Part shown: piece by piece, positions 30,737 to 40,472 of the stretch | Position numbering within the stretch: the first letter of the stretch is position 1 | Layout: every line of letters begins with the position of its first letter | Assembly (NCBI GenBank): GCA_963798075.1 | Contig: CAWCRU010000002.1 | Coordinates: 1-64,000, forward strand | DNA: 64,000 nucleotides | Direction of reading: 5' to 3' | Origin: DATAOG01 sp963798075 | GTDB lineage: Bacteria; Pseudomonadota; Alphaproteobacteria; Geminicoccales; Geminicoccaceae | The notes under the pieces: generated by a model | Told to the model about the DNA's origin: nothing | What the model saw: the letters and a program-made list of their open reading frames with translations, nothing else | Databases searched by the model: none | Program-made: the position numbers and the translations under genes

Positions 30737-32269
30737 TCAGAGCGGGATGTTGCCGTGCTTTTTCCAGGGGTTCTCGAGGCGCTTGGTGCGGAGCCAGCGG
30801 AGCGCCGTGCAGACGCGGCGGCGGGTGTCGTGGGGCATGATCACGTCGTCGATGAAGCCGCGCGCGGCGGCAACGAACGGGTTGGCAAAGCGCGCGCGGT
30901 ACTCGTCGGTGCGCGCCTCGATCTTGGCCGGGTCGCCGAGGTCGGCGCGGAAGATGATCTCGACGGCACCCTTGGGCCCCATGACCGCGATCTCCGCCTG
31001 CGGCCAGGCGTAGTTGACGTCGCCGCGCAGATGCTTGGAGCTCATGACGTCGTAGGCGCCGCCATAGGCCTTGCGCGTGATCACGGTGACCTTGGGCACG
31101 GTCGCCTCGGCGAAGGCGTAGAGCAGCTTCGAGCCGTGCTTGATGATGCCGCCGTACTCCTGGGCGGTCCCCGGCAGGAAGCCCGGCACGTCGACGAAGG
31201 TCAGGATCGGGATGTTGAAGCAGTCGCAAAAGCGCACGAAACGGGCGGCCTTGCGCGAGCTGTCGATGTCGAGGCAGCCCGCCAGCACCATCGGCTGGTT
31301 GGCGACGATCCCGACCGTCGAGCCCTCCATCCGGGCAAAGCCGATCAGGATGTTCTTCGCATAGTCCGGCTGGAGCTCGAAGAAGTCGCTCTCGTCGACG
31401 ACCTTGAGGATCAGCTCCTTCATGTCGTAGGGCTTGTTGGCGCTGCCCGGGACGAGCGTGTCGAGCGCCGGTTCCTGGCGCTCGGCCGGGTCGTCGGTCG
31501 GCCGCGCGGGCGGCGGCTCGCGGTTGCAGGCCGGAAGGAAATCGAAGAAGCGCCGGATCTCGGACAGCGCCTCGACGTCGTTGTCGAAGGCGAGGTCGGC
31601 CACGCCCGAGCGCCGGGTATGGGTCGCGGCCCCGCCCAGCTCCTCGTGCGTCACTTCCTCCTGCGTCACCGTGCGCACGACGTCGGGCCCGGTCACGAAC
31701 ATGTAGGAGGTATCGCGCACCATGCAGATGAAGTCCGTCATCGCCGGCGAATAGACCGCACCGCCGGCGCAGGGTCCCATGATCAGGCTGATCTGCGGCA
31801 CCACGCCCGAGGCCAGCACGTTGCGCTGGAAGACATCCGCGTAGCCCGCGAGGCTGGCCACACCCTCCTGGATGCGGGCGCCGCCGGAATCGTTGATCCC
31901 GATCACGGGCGCGCCGACCCGCATCGCATGGTCCATGATCTTGCAGATCTTCTCGGCGTGGGCCTCCGAGAGCGCGCCGCCGAAGACCGTGAAGTCCTGG
32001 CTGAAAACGAAGACCGGCCGGCCGTTGATCGTGCCCGAGCCGGTGACCACGCCATCGCCCGGGATCCGCTGATCGGCCATGCCGAACTCGCTGCAGCGGT
32101 GCTCGACGAACATGTCGATCTCTTCGAACGAGCCCTGGTCGAGCAAGAGCTGCAGACGCTCGCGCGCCGACAGCTTGCCGCGCTTGTGCTGGGCGGCGAT
32201 CCGGCGCTCGCCGCCGCCCATGCGCGCGGCCTCGCGCTTGGCATCGAGCTGATCCAGTATTTCCTGCAC
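30737..32269 (-). CDS. pccB: Propionyl-CoA carboxylase beta subunit (carboxyltransferase)
   Basis: A 510-residue acyl-CoA carboxyltransferase. N-terminal half: KLSARERLQLLLDQGSFEEI, MADQRIPGDGVVTGSGTING, NDSGGARIQEGVASLAGYAD and GPCAGGAVYSPAMTDF, the acyl-CoA and biotin-binding oxyanion segments. C-terminal half: DVPGFLPGTAQEYGGIIKHG, ending TKRLENPWKKHGNIPL as in PccB proteins. It forms an alpha6-beta6 complex with PccA. The start is GTG 32269 after GAGGGGG; no ATG is near. pccA lies 5.4 kb downstream instead of close by. Confidence 0.94.
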   Translation of the reverse strand: MQEILDQLDAKREAARMGGGERRIAAQHKRGKLSARERLQLLLDQGSFEEIDMFVEHRCSEFGMADQRIPGDGVVTGSGTINGRPVFVFSQDFTVFGGALSEAHAEKICKIMDHAMRVGAPVIGINDSGGARIQEGVASLAGYADVFQRNVLASGVVPQISLIMGPCAGGAVYSPAMTDFICMVRDTSYMFVTGPDVVRTVTQEEVTHEELGGAATHTRRSGVADLAFDNDVEALSEIRRFFDFLPACNREPPPARPTDDPAERQEPALDTLVPGSANKPYDMKELILKVVDESDFFELQPDYAKNILIGFARMEGSTVGIVANQPMVLAGCLDIDSSRKAARFVRFCDCFNIPILTFVDVPGFLPGTAQEYGGIIKHGSKLLYAFAEATVPKVTVITRKAYGGAYDVMSSKHLRGDVNYAWPQAEIAVMGPKGAVEIIFRADLGDPAKIEARTDEYRARFANPFVAAARGFIDDVIMPHDTRRRVCTALRWLRTKRLENPWKKHGNIPL

Positions 32270-32451
32270 CAAAGACCCCCTCGTCGTCTGGTCGCGAGCA
32301 GCGGTCCATAGCACCGGGCCTGCGGGCAGGCAAACGGCGCCCTCGGACCGGCATGGGTTTGCCGCTGCGTACAAGCGGCGTGACCTGCTGCGCAATTTGT
32401 GCTTTAGCATGCGCTTGCCGGGGATACCCAACTGACTGGCGAGCGCGGGAG

Positions 32452-35400
32452 ATGACTGAAGTCGGCGCATGGCTCGACGGCCTGGGCCTTGGCCGCTACG
32501 CCGATGCCTTCACTGCGAGCGACATCGACTTCGACGTCCTGGCCGATCTCTGCGAGGCGGATCTGGCCCAGCTCGGGGTCTCGCTCGGCGACCGCAAGCG
32601 CCTGCTGCGCGCGATCGCGGCCCTGACGCAGTCCACTCCCGTCGAGCGGCCGCCGGCGCCGCCCGAGGCCGCGGCCCCGGCACCGCCGGCGCCCGAGCCG
32701 GCGCGGCCCAGCCACGACGCCGAACGCCGGCAGCTGACCGTGCTGTTCTGCGACATGGTCGGCTCGACCGCGCTCTCGGCCCGCCTCGACCCGGAGGATC
32801 TGCACGAGGTGCTGCGGCGCTATCAGGAAAGCTGCGCCGAGGTGGTCGCCCGCTACGAGGGCTACATCGGCCACTACGTCGGCGACGGCATCCTGGTCTA
32901 TTTCGGCTATCCGACCGCGCATGAGGACGACCCGACGCGCGCGGCCCGCGCCGGGCTCGACATGGTCGTGGCGGTCAAGCGGCTCGATGACGAACTCGAG
33001 GACCTGGGCGTCAGCATCGACGTCCGGATCGGCATCAACACCGGCCTGGTCGTGGTCGGCGACATCGGCACCGGCGAGTTCCGCGACGAGCGGGCGGTGG
33101 TCGGCGAGACCCCGAACGTCGCGGCCCGCCTGCAGACCCTCGCGGAGCCCGGCTCGGTCCTGGTCGGCGAGCGCACCCGCCGGCTGCTCGAGGGGCTGTT
33201 CGTGTTCGAGGAGCTCGGCCCGCAGACGATCAAGGGCATCGACGAGCCGGTCGCGGCCTATCGCGTGAGCGAGGCGACCGGCGCCCCGAGCCGCTTCGAG
33301 GCGACCGCCCGCCGCGGCCTGACGCCGCTCGTCGGCCGCGAGGAGGAGATCCAGCTGCTGCTCTCGCGCTGGCAGCAGGCGAGGACCGGCGACGGCCACG
33401 TCGTTCTGCTGACCGGCGAGCCCGGGATCGGCAAGTCGCGCATCGTCGAGTTGTTGCGGGAGACCGTGCGCGCCGATCAGGCGACCGTGCTGCGCTACTA
33501 TTGCTCGCCGTTCTATGTCCACACCGCGCTGCATCCGGTCCTCGATCAGCTCGAGCGCGCCGCCGGTCTCAAGAAGAACGACCCGCCCGAGGTCAAGCTC
33601 GACAAGCTCGAGGCCATCCTGGGCCCGGGGCCCGATCGGGGCATCCGCGGCACGAGCCTCCTGGCGCCGCTGCTGTCGATCCCGACCGGCGAGCGCTATC
33701 CGCCGCTCGATCTCGCGCCCGAGCGCAAGAAGGCGCTGATGCTCGAGGCCCTGCTCGAGCAGCTGGCGGGGCTCGCCGCCCAGCCGCTGCTGATCCTGCT
33801 CGAGGACGCCCACTGGATCGACCCGACCACCACCGAGCTGTTCCAGCTGATCCTCGAGCGCATCCAGCGCCTGCCCGTCCTCGTCATCGTCGCCTACCGG
33901 CCGGGCTTCACCCCGCCCTGGACCGGCCTGCCGCACATCACCTCACTCTCGCTCTCGCATCTCAGCCACCGCCAGGCGTCGGCGCTGGTCGACAAGGTGA
34001 CCCGCGGCCGGTCGCTGCCGCCCGAGGTCCTCGACCACATCGTCAAGCGGACCGACGGCGTGCCGCTGTACGTCGAGGAGCTGACCAAGACCCTGCTCGA
34101 GTCCGGCGCCCTCGAGCTCGAGGGCGACGGCTTCAGGCTGACCGGTCCCCTGCCCCTGCTGTCGATCCCGGAGTCTCTGCACGACTCGCTGATGGCGCGC
34201 CTCGACCGGCTGTCGGGGGTCAAGGACGTCGCGCATCTGGCGGCGACCCTCGGCCGCGTCTTCAGCTATGAGCTGCTGGCGGCGGTCTCGCCGTTCGACG
34301 AGCCGGCGCTGCAGCAGGCGCTGACGCAGCTGGTCGACGCCGAGCTCATCTACCGGCGCGGGGCGGCCTCGGATGTCATCTACGAGTTCAAGCACGCCCT
34401 GGTCCAGGATGCCGCCTACAACAGCCTGCTGCGGAGCAAGCGCCAGCAGCTCCACAAGCGGATCGCCAAGACCCTCGAGGAGCGCTTCAGCGAGACGACC
34501 GAGAGCAAGCCGGAGCTGCTCGCGCATCACTACCGCGAGGCGGGGCGGCCGGCCAAGGCGTTCGTCTACACGCTGCGGGCAGGCGATGCCGCGGTCGCTC
34601 GCTACGCCGCGATCGAGGCTCGCGCCCGCTTCCAGGAGGGGCTCGATCTGGCGCGCTCGCTGCCGCCCGAGGAGAACGCCTGGCGGGCCCAGATCGAGGC
34701 GGTGCTCAAGCTCGCGAGCGTCGCCCAGAACCGCACCCATTTCGAGCAGGACCTGCGCAACCTCGAGCAGGCGTTCGCGCTCGCGGAGACCATCAACGAC
34801 CGCGAATCGCTCTGCCGGATCCAGTACTGGATGGGGCGGATCACCTACGTCTTCGGCCGCTTCGATCGGGCGGTCGAGCTCGCCGGCAAGGCGCTGCTGA
34901 TCGCCGAGAGCCTGGGCGGAGACGACCGCTTCACCGCCGACCCGGTCAACCTGCTCGGCCGCATCCACTGCCTGCGCGGCGAGGCGCGCGACGCCATCAT
35001 GTATGCCGCGCGCAACGTCGAGCAGATGCGCCGCCTCGGCAACCGGATCGAGGAGGCGGCGATGTCGGGGGTTCTGGCCTTCGCCTATGGCATGCATGGC
35101 GAGTTCGACCAGGCGCGGGCGGCCGCCGACCACGGCATCGAGCTGTCGCGCCAAATCGAGCATCTGCCGACCCAGGCGGCCTGCCTGTTCTTCGGCGGCG
35201 TCGTCCGCGGCTGGCACGGCGAGCTCGAGACCGGGGTGCCGGAGTTCGAGGAGGCGCTGCGCCTGTGCGAGCGCGCCGGCGACGTCTTCCGCCAGTATCT
35301 GATCCACGGCTGGCGTGGCCAGGGCCACCTGCTGGCGAGGCAGTACGCCGCCGCCGAGGCCGATCTCAAGCGCTGCCTCGAGCTCGGCGACCAGATCGGC

Positions 35401-35841
35401 ACGAGCTTCCATCGCGGCGCCTTCCAGGCGTTCCGCGCCAAGCTGCGCCTGCTCGATGACGACGTCGGCGAGGCGCTGCGGCACAGCGCCGAGGCGCTCG
35501 AGCTGGCGACCGAGACCGCCCAGGCCTGGAGCCGCTCGATCGCGCTCAGCATCCACGCCGAGGCGCTGCTCGCGCTCAGGCCGCCCCGGATCGAGCAGGC
35601 CGAGGCCGACATCAAAAGCGCGATCGAGATCCAGGAGCGGCGCGAGTGCATCTTCGATCTCGCCTGGTCGCGGCTCGCCGAAGGCCATGTGCTGGCCGCC
35701 AAGGGCGAGCCGGCGCGGGCGCGCGGCGCCTATCTGGTGGCCGGCCGGATGTTCGAGGCCACGGGCGTGGCGATCGGGCGCGAGCGGGTCCGCGCCGCGC
35801 TCGCGAGGCTGGACGAGGACCGCTCCCTGTGCTCCGCCTGA
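32452..35841 (+). CDS. SAM - class III cyclase - AAA ATPase - TPR regulator
   Basis: A 1129-residue multidomain signalling protein. A SAM domain (about 1-60: VGAWLDGLGLGRYADAF) is followed by a Pro/Ala linker. The class III nucleotide cyclase (about 93-280) has metal-binding LTVLFCDMVGSTALSARL, HYVGDGILVYFGYP and VVGETPNVAARLQTL. A STAND-like ATPase (about 285-600) has P-loop LLTGEPGIGKSR and ILLEDAHWIDPTT as Walker B. About 500 residues of TPR-like helices complete it. Such proteins are common in rhizobia and relatives and generally have unknown signals. The usual substrate-selecting Lys position is not a clear lysine, so ATP versus GTP is undecided. GGGAG abuts the ATG. Confidence 0.9.
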   Translation: MTEVGAWLDGLGLGRYADAFTASDIDFDVLADLCEADLAQLGVSLGDRKRLLRAIAALTQSTPVERPPAPPEAAAPAPPAPEPARPSHDAERRQLTVLFCDMVGSTALSARLDPEDLHEVLRRYQESCAEVVARYEGYIGHYVGDGILVYFGYPTAHEDDPTRAARAGLDMVVAVKRLDDELEDLGVSIDVRIGINTGLVVVGDIGTGEFRDERAVVGETPNVAARLQTLAEPGSVLVGERTRRLLEGLFVFEELGPQTIKGIDEPVAAYRVSEATGAPSRFEATARRGLTPLVGREEEIQLLLSRWQQARTGDGHVVLLTGEPGIGKSRIVELLRETVRADQATVLRYYCSPFYVHTALHPVLDQLERAAGLKKNDPPEVKLDKLEAILGPGPDRGIRGTSLLAPLLSIPTGERYPPLDLAPERKKALMLEALLEQLAGLAAQPLLILLEDAHWIDPTTTELFQLILERIQRLPVLVIVAYRPGFTPPWTGLPHITSLSLSHLSHRQASALVDKVTRGRSLPPEVLDHIVKRTDGVPLYVEELTKTLLESGALELEGDGFRLTGPLPLLSIPESLHDSLMARLDRLSGVKDVAHLAATLGRVFSYELLAAVSPFDEPALQQALTQLVDAELIYRRGAASDVIYEFKHALVQDAAYNSLLRSKRQQLHKRIAKTLEERFSETTESKPELLAHHYREAGRPAKAFVYTLRAGDAAVARYAAIEARARFQEGLDLARSLPPEENAWRAQIEAVLKLASVAQNRTHFEQDLRNLEQAFALAETINDRESLCRIQYWMGRITYVFGRFDRAVELAGKALLIAESLGGDDRFTADPVNLLGRIHCLRGEARDAIMYAARNVEQMRRLGNRIEEAAMSGVLAFAYGMHGEFDQARAAADHGIELSRQIEHLPTQAACLFFGGVVRGWHGELETGVPEFEEALRLCERAGDVFRQYLIHGWRGQGHLLARQYAAAEADLKRCLELGDQIGTSFHRGAFQAFRAKLRLLDDDVGEALRHSAEALELATETAQAWSRSIALSIHAEALLALRPPRIEQAEADIKSAIEIQERRECIFDLAWSRLAEGHVLAAKGEPARARGAYLVAGRMFEATGVAIGRERVRAALARLDEDRSLCSA

Positions 35842-35903
35842 GCGGCCGGGGCGCCCGCGGGTGATCGGATTGGGGACCGTCGGATTTGGTAAGGAGCACG
35901 ACC

Positions 35904-36981
35904 ATGGCCACCGAAGCGACCGGTTTGCTGCTGGGCGGCGGGGCGCCGACCCTGACCCTGGAGTCGGGCGCCCTGGCCGCGCTGGCCGACCACAAGGTGC
36001 ACTTCGATGTGATCTCGACCGCCGGCGCCGGCATGCTGATCGGCCTGCTCTACGCCGCGCCCAAGGGCATGTCGGCGCGCCAGGCCCTGGAGCAGACCAA
36101 GGAGATGGGGGTCCACGACAGCATCTACGACCACTTTCCGGTCAACTTCAAAGTCTTCCACAAGCCCGGCGCCATGGCGCACGCCTATCGCCAATGGCTG
36201 CAGTCGCTGCCGCGCGTCCTGCCCGGCCAGGAGGCGGCGAGCCGCATGTTCGCCGACTGGATGGCGCTGATGTTCGCGGCCTGGTGCCCGTCCGATCTGT
36301 CGGGCAAGAGCGTCGGGCTCTGCGACCATGCGCCCTGGATCGACGAGGTCGTCGATTTCGCCAGGCTGAAGACCTTCCCGGGCGAGTTCTACATGAACGC
36401 CTACAACATCACCGACCGCAAGATGGAGCTGTTCACCAAGGAGGAGATCACGCCCGATCATTTCCGCGCCGCCCTGGCTTTTCCCCTGATCTATGCGCCG
36501 TTCAAGCTGAACGGCAAGACCTACATCGAAGGCTCGGCCCTCGACACCTTGTGCTTCGACGGTCTGCTGAAATATCGGGACGACCGGCTGAACGCCGAGC
36601 GCGCCGGCAAGACCAGGCACCAGAAGCTCGCCCGCCGGGCGCCGTTGCGCAACGTGGTGATTTTCGACGTCCTCTCGTCCGAGAAGATCATCCGCGAGCC
36701 GATCTCGCTCTACGATGCCTGGGTGCAGTCGATCATGATCCCCCTGGTCGAGATCGCCAAGGACGACATCAAGCTGTTCGAAGCCAATTACAACCAAGGA
36801 ATGGCAACTGAATCTGATGCGGATCAAGTTCGACATTCCCGATCAGCACTGGCCGAAGGTGCTGGACTGGTCGTACAGCAATCTGTCGACCCTGTACGAG
36901 ATCGGCTACGAGGCGGGCCAGAAGTTCTTCGAGGCGCACCAGGACGTGCTGCGGCCCACAGCCCAACCGGACGCCGCCTGA
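35904..36981 (+). CDS. Patatin-fold protein lacking the catalytic Ser/Asp, one frameshift
   Basis: About 358 residues with the frame repaired. GLLLGGGAPTLTLESGALAA corresponds to the glycine-rich oxyanion loop of patatin phospholipases. The nucleophile elbow GxSxG is replaced by STAGAGML, and the DGG/DGA aspartate position reads YIEGSALDT, so both catalytic residues appear lost. A non-catalytic role, lipid binding or scaffolding, is inferred. The frame breaks at CC 36793-36794: deleting one C continues NKEWQLNLMRIKFDIPDQHW to EAHQDVLRPTAQPDAA and a stop at 36981. AAGGAGC precedes the ATG. Confidence 0.78.
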
Positions 36982-37099
36982 GCGCCGCGGGTAGCTGGCC
37001 GGCGGCGCGCGCGACGGGTCGGCGAGGCGCCGGCGCCAAGGCGGCGCAGAAATTGACAGCCCGCCGGCTTGCACTAGCATCACGGCGCAGGAGGTGCGG

Positions 37100-38371
37100 A
37101 TGCTGGCGGCGCTGTTCGCTCGAATCGAGGATCGGCGGGACGCGCTGATCGAGCTCACCCGCGAGCTGGTCCAGATCCCGACGGTCAACCCGCCGGGCGA
37201 CGCCTATGAGGCCTGCGCGCGTCATCTGGGCGATCGCCTCGCCGGCGCCGGCTTCGAGACCGCCTATGTGCGCGCGCAAGGGGCGATCGGCGACAGCGAG
37301 CGGTTCCCGCGGATCAACCTGGTCGCGCGGCGCGAGGGCCGGCGCCCCGGCGCCTGCGTCCACTTCAACGGCCACATCGACGTCGTCGCGCCGGGCGACG
37401 GCTGGAGCCTGAACCCGTTCGCGGGCGCGGTCCTCGGCGGCCGCCTCTACGGCCGCGGCGCCTGCGACATGAAGGGCGGGATCGCGGCCGCGGTCGTGGC
37501 GCTCGAGAGCATCCTCGAGGCCGGCATCGACTTTGCGGGCGCGCTCGAGCTGTCGGCCACCGCCGACGAGGAGTCGGGCGGCTACGGCGGGGTCGCCTGG
37601 CTCGCGCAGCAGGGCTGGTTCTCGCGGCCGCGGGTCGATCACGTGATCATCCCCGAGCCGCTCGGGGTCGACCGCATCTGCATCGGCCATCGCGGCGTCT
37701 GGTGGGCCGAGATCGAGACGCTCGGCCGCAGCGGCCACGGCTCGATGCCGTTCCTTGGCGTCTGCGCGGTCCGCCACATGGCCGCCCTTCTCAATCGCCT
37801 CGAGCGCCAGCTGCTGCCCAAGCTCGCCGGCCGCCAGACCGCGATGCCGGTGGTGCCGCGCGAGGCGCGCCAGCCGACCCTGAACCTCGCAGCGGTCCAC
37901 GCCGGCCCGGCGCTGGGTCAGGCGGACCTGCCGAGCCCGCTGGTCGCCGACCGCTGCCGCCTGTTGATCGATCGGCGTTTTTTGATCGAGGAGCAGCTCG
38001 CCGACGTCAAGGCCGAGATCGTCGCCATCCTCGAGCAGCTGCGCCACGACCGGCCGGGCTTCGGCTATCGCATCCGGGACGTCATGGAGGTCGAGCCGAC
38101 GCTGACCCCGCGCGATGCGCCGGTCGTGCAGGCGGTCGCCGCCGCGATCGAGCGGGTGCTGGGCCGGCCGCCCGAGCTCGTCGTCTCGCCGGGCACCTAC
38201 GACCAGAAGCACATTCATCGGATCGGCGGGCTCGACGACTGCATCGCCTATGGGCCGGGTATCCTCGCGCTCGCCCACCAGCCCGACGAATACGTGGTGA
38301 TCGACGATCTGGTGACGGCCGCCAAGGTCATGGCGGCCGCGACCCTTCGCCTGCTGGGCGTCGAGGCGTAG
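37100..38371 (+). CDS. M20-family peptidase (ArgE/DapE-like)
   Basis: A 423-residue cytosolic di-zinc amidohydrolase related to acetylornithine deacetylase and succinyl-diaminopimelate desuccinylase. Zinc ligands and catalytic residues appear in order: FNGHIDVVAPGDGW, GRGACDMKGG, TADEESGGYGG (general-base Glu), a conserved Glu-Pro in VIIPEPLGV, and the C-terminal His in IALAHQPDEYV. The dimerisation insert with RSGHGSMP lies at about 210-330. The substrate is not determined; no arginine or lysine gene is adjacent. ATG 37100 follows CAGGAGG. Confidence 0.9.
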   Translation: MLAALFARIEDRRDALIELTRELVQIPTVNPPGDAYEACARHLGDRLAGAGFETAYVRAQGAIGDSERFPRINLVARREGRRPGACVHFNGHIDVVAPGDGWSLNPFAGAVLGGRLYGRGACDMKGGIAAAVVALESILEAGIDFAGALELSATADEESGGYGGVAWLAQQGWFSRPRVDHVIIPEPLGVDRICIGHRGVWWAEIETLGRSGHGSMPFLGVCAVRHMAALLNRLERQLLPKLAGRQTAMPVVPREARQPTLNLAAVHAGPALGQADLPSPLVADRCRLLIDRRFLIEEQLADVKAEIVAILEQLRHDRPGFGYRIRDVMEVEPTLTPRDAPVVQAVAAAIERVLGRPPELVVSPGTYDQKHIHRIGGLDDCIAYGPGILALAHQPDEYVVIDDLVTAAKVMAAATLRLLGVEA

Positions 38372-38405
38372 GCCCGCGAGCGCCCGCCTGGTCCTGCGCC
38401 TGCCG

Positions 38406-38746
38406 TCAGCCTTCGGTCGGCAGGCCGGCGTCGCGCGCGCGCCGGTGCTGCCAACGCCCGCGCGGCACCTCGATCACCCGGTGCTCCAGAGCCGTGGCGG
38501 GCGGGCGCCCCTCGCGGGCCGCCTTGAGCGCGGCTGCCGGCCGCTCGCCGCCCGCCGCGCGCTCGGCAGGGGTCGGGCCCGCCGCCGAGCCCGGAGCGGC
38601 GCCTCCTGCCGGTCGCGGGCGCCGGCCGGGGCCGGCCAGCCAGGCGGCAGCCAGGGCGCCGCCATCGCCCGCCAGAGCCCGGCGGCGAGCTCGGTGTAGA
38701 GTGCGGAGCCCCAGAGGGTGAACTCGATCGGAGAGGTCGGAATCAT
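38406..38746 (-). CDS. Possible small hypothetical protein, uncertain and probably frameshifted
   Basis: The ATG at 38746 opens MIPTSPIEFTLWGSALYTEL and AAGLWRAMAAPWLPPGWPA, which looks like real protein. Beyond about 38640 another frame looks better (PAERAAGGERPAAALKAARE, ending TALEHRVIEVPRGRWQH and a stop at 38406). One indel would join them into about 113 residues. I do not recognise the family. The composition is Ala/Pro/Arg rich, so chance cannot be excluded. Confidence 0.3.
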
Positions 38747-38963
38747 GGTCGGGGCCACCTTCGCTCGCGATGACGGGCCGACCAGCCTCAGGATATTGGG
38801 TTAAGAACCCTTGAAACGGGCCTTGGCGACGGGGGCCTCGACCGGATACCAGGAGCCGGCTCCGCCACCTTCGTTCCTACAATAGGAATATGCTCGCGTC
38901 AAGCGCGCAAGCCGCGCGGACTGTCGGCGCCCGGTTGCCTGCCGCCAGGAGACCGCCGCGAGC

Positions 38964-39359
38964 CTACTGCGGCGGTGGCGGCTTCTGCTGCGCCTGCTGT
39001 GCCGCGAGCTCGCGCCTGAGCTGCTCGTTCTCGACCTGCAGCTGGGCGGCATTCGCCGCCGACGACTGGCTCTGCACCTGCTGATCGCGGATGTAGCCGC
39101 CGGTGCCGCCGAGCGCCGCGCCGGCGGCGGCGCCGATCGCGGCACCCGTGCCGGGCACGCCTGCGATGGCGCCGAACAGGGCGCCGCCCGCGGCCCCCAC
39201 GGCCGCCCCGATGCCGGCCCCGCTCACGGTACGCTGCTCGGTTTCGCTCATCGTGCAGCCGCCGAGCGCCACCGTCGCGGCCAACCCCGCGGCCAGGACC
39301 GCAACCCCGGTCCGACCGCGGCCGCGCCGAGCGTCGCGCAGACCAACACTGGCAGGCAT
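38964..39359 (-). CDS. Glycine-zipper outer-membrane lipoprotein
   Basis: A 131-residue lipoprotein. An N-terminal signal ends in lipobox VALGGC, so the Cys would be lipidated. Residues 45-95 are a glycine zipper (GAGIGAAVGAAGGALFGAIA, then GAAIGAAAGAALGGTGGYI), which can insert in or span the membrane. A Gln/Glu-rich coiled tail (QLQVENEQLRRELAAQQAQQ) ends PPPPQ. This is the YMGG/OmpA-like glycine-zipper class, often linked to envelope integrity. ATG 39359 follows GAGGGAGGG. Confidence 0.85.
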   Translation of the reverse strand: MPASVGLRDARRGRGRTGVAVLAAGLAATVALGGCTMSETEQRTVSGAGIGAAVGAAGGALFGAIAGVPGTGAAIGAAAGAALGGTGGYIRDQQVQSQSSAANAAQLQVENEQLRRELAAQQAQQKPPPPQ

Positions 39360-39406
39360 CGCTCGCCCTCCCTCTGCTGCCTCAAGCGCCCGTCGAGATC
39401 GCCGGC

Positions 39407-39817
39407 CTACGAGCAGGGCCATCGCTCGCTCACCGCATGGAACACCACATCCATCGCGGCGTGGTCGAGCTGCTCCGGATGGGCGCGGGCGTAGTCGACG
39501 AATACGGCGACCGCGTCCTTGACCGTCGCCCCTGGCCCCGGGCAGACGATCGGCCGAAATCCCGGACCCGCCGCCACCGCCCGGTGAAAATCGGCCCCGC
39601 CCTGGAAATAGCCGAAGCAGAAGGCTTTGGCCTCCCAATAGCTGGCGTTGCTTTGATCGAGCGTGCAGATGTCGAAGAGATCCTGGCCGCTGTCGATCTC
39701 GAAGTCGTCGAAGCCGAAGCCCGGGTGGTCGGCAGCCGCGAGCGGGGCGGTCGAGACCAGCCACGCCGCCAGCGCCGCCGTCGCGATGCCGGCCGCCGCG
39801 AGCGAACCTTGCCGCAT
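39407..39817 (-). CDS. Rap1a/Tai-family secreted protein
   Basis: A 136-residue protein with a Sec signal ending near PLAAAD. The mature part has four cysteines in FDICTLDQ, AFCFGYFQGGADFH, RPIVCPGP and ERWPCS, with VFVDYARAHPEQLDHAAMDV before the last. That pattern fits the Rap1a domain first seen in type VI secretion immunity proteins of Serratia, though most members are not near T6SS genes. No effector or T6SS gene occurs here. The glycine-zipper lipoprotein follows 47 bases downstream on the same strand. Confidence 0.78.
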   Translation of the reverse strand: MRQGSLAAAGIATAALAAWLVSTAPLAAADHPGFGFDDFEIDSGQDLFDICTLDQSNASYWEAKAFCFGYFQGGADFHRAVAAGPGFRPIVCPGPGATVKDAVAVFVDYARAHPEQLDHAAMDVVFHAVSERWPCS

Positions 39818-39934
39818 GGGTGCCCTCCCGTCCTGACCGCGTTCTGCCTGCGGTTGCCCTCGGCCAAGGGGATAGCAGGGCTCCCGGCCCTGGGCAAGAC
39901 GGAGGCCGATACGGCCGGCCGCCGCCGGACATGG

Positions 39935-39964
39935 AAAAAGCCCCCTCGGTCTCCCCAGGGGGCT
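39935..39964 (-). terminator. Rho-independent terminator of cspA
   Basis: On the minus strand AGCCCCCT and AGGGGGCT form a perfect 8-bp stem around a ten-base loop, directly followed by TTTTT. It lies 24 bases after the cspA stop and is the clearest intrinsic terminator in the window. Confidence 0.85.
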
Positions 39965-39987
39965 CGCAAACCTGCTTGCGGGCGCGG

Positions 39988-40197
39988 CTAGCTGACGAGC
40001 TTCAGATTCTCGGCCGACGTCTTGCCGTTCTGGCCTCGGACGAGCTCGTACTGCACCCTTTGGCCTTCGTTCAGGCGGTCGACACCCGCCCGCTCGACCG
40101 CCGAAATGTGCACGAACGCGTCGCCGCCGCCGCCGTCAGGCTGAATGAAACCATAGCCTTTGGTGGCGTTGAACCATTTCACTGTTCCGGTCTTCAA
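39988..40197 (-). CDS. cspA: Cold-shock protein (CspA family)
   Basis: A 69-residue single-stranded nucleic-acid binding protein, a five-stranded OB fold acting as RNA chaperone. RNP1 is KGYGFIQP and RNP2 is DAFVHISAV; VKWFNATKG and GQRVQYELV complete the family pattern. The start appears to be TTG 40197, reading (M)KTGTVKWF, with GAGG eight bases upstream; the next in-frame candidate would cut into the first strand. The long upstream gap leaves room for the structured leader usual for csp mRNAs. A strong terminator follows. Confidence 0.95.
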   Translation of the reverse strand: MKTGTVKWFNATKGYGFIQPDGGGGDAFVHISAVERAGVDRLNEGQRVQYELVRGQNGKTSAENLKLVS

Positions 40198-40472
40198 GAA
40201 CGTAACCTCGTGTTAGCGAAGTGCCCGCCGGGCGACATGCCACGGCGCGAGACAGTCTCAACGTCGGCGTGTGAGAGTAGCGGACAACGCGACAGAGCGA
40301 GGCAGCGACTTCAACCGGGGAACGTCGGAACTGGCCTCCTCGATACATACTGCACCTCGCGTCCGTGCGCAAGCGGCGGCAGGCCCCGCGGCCGCTCCGC
40401 TCTCGACCGGCGCGCGCGACCGCGCCATAGATGCGGCCGCATCCCCGCCGCCACCGATCCAAAGGACCGCCG

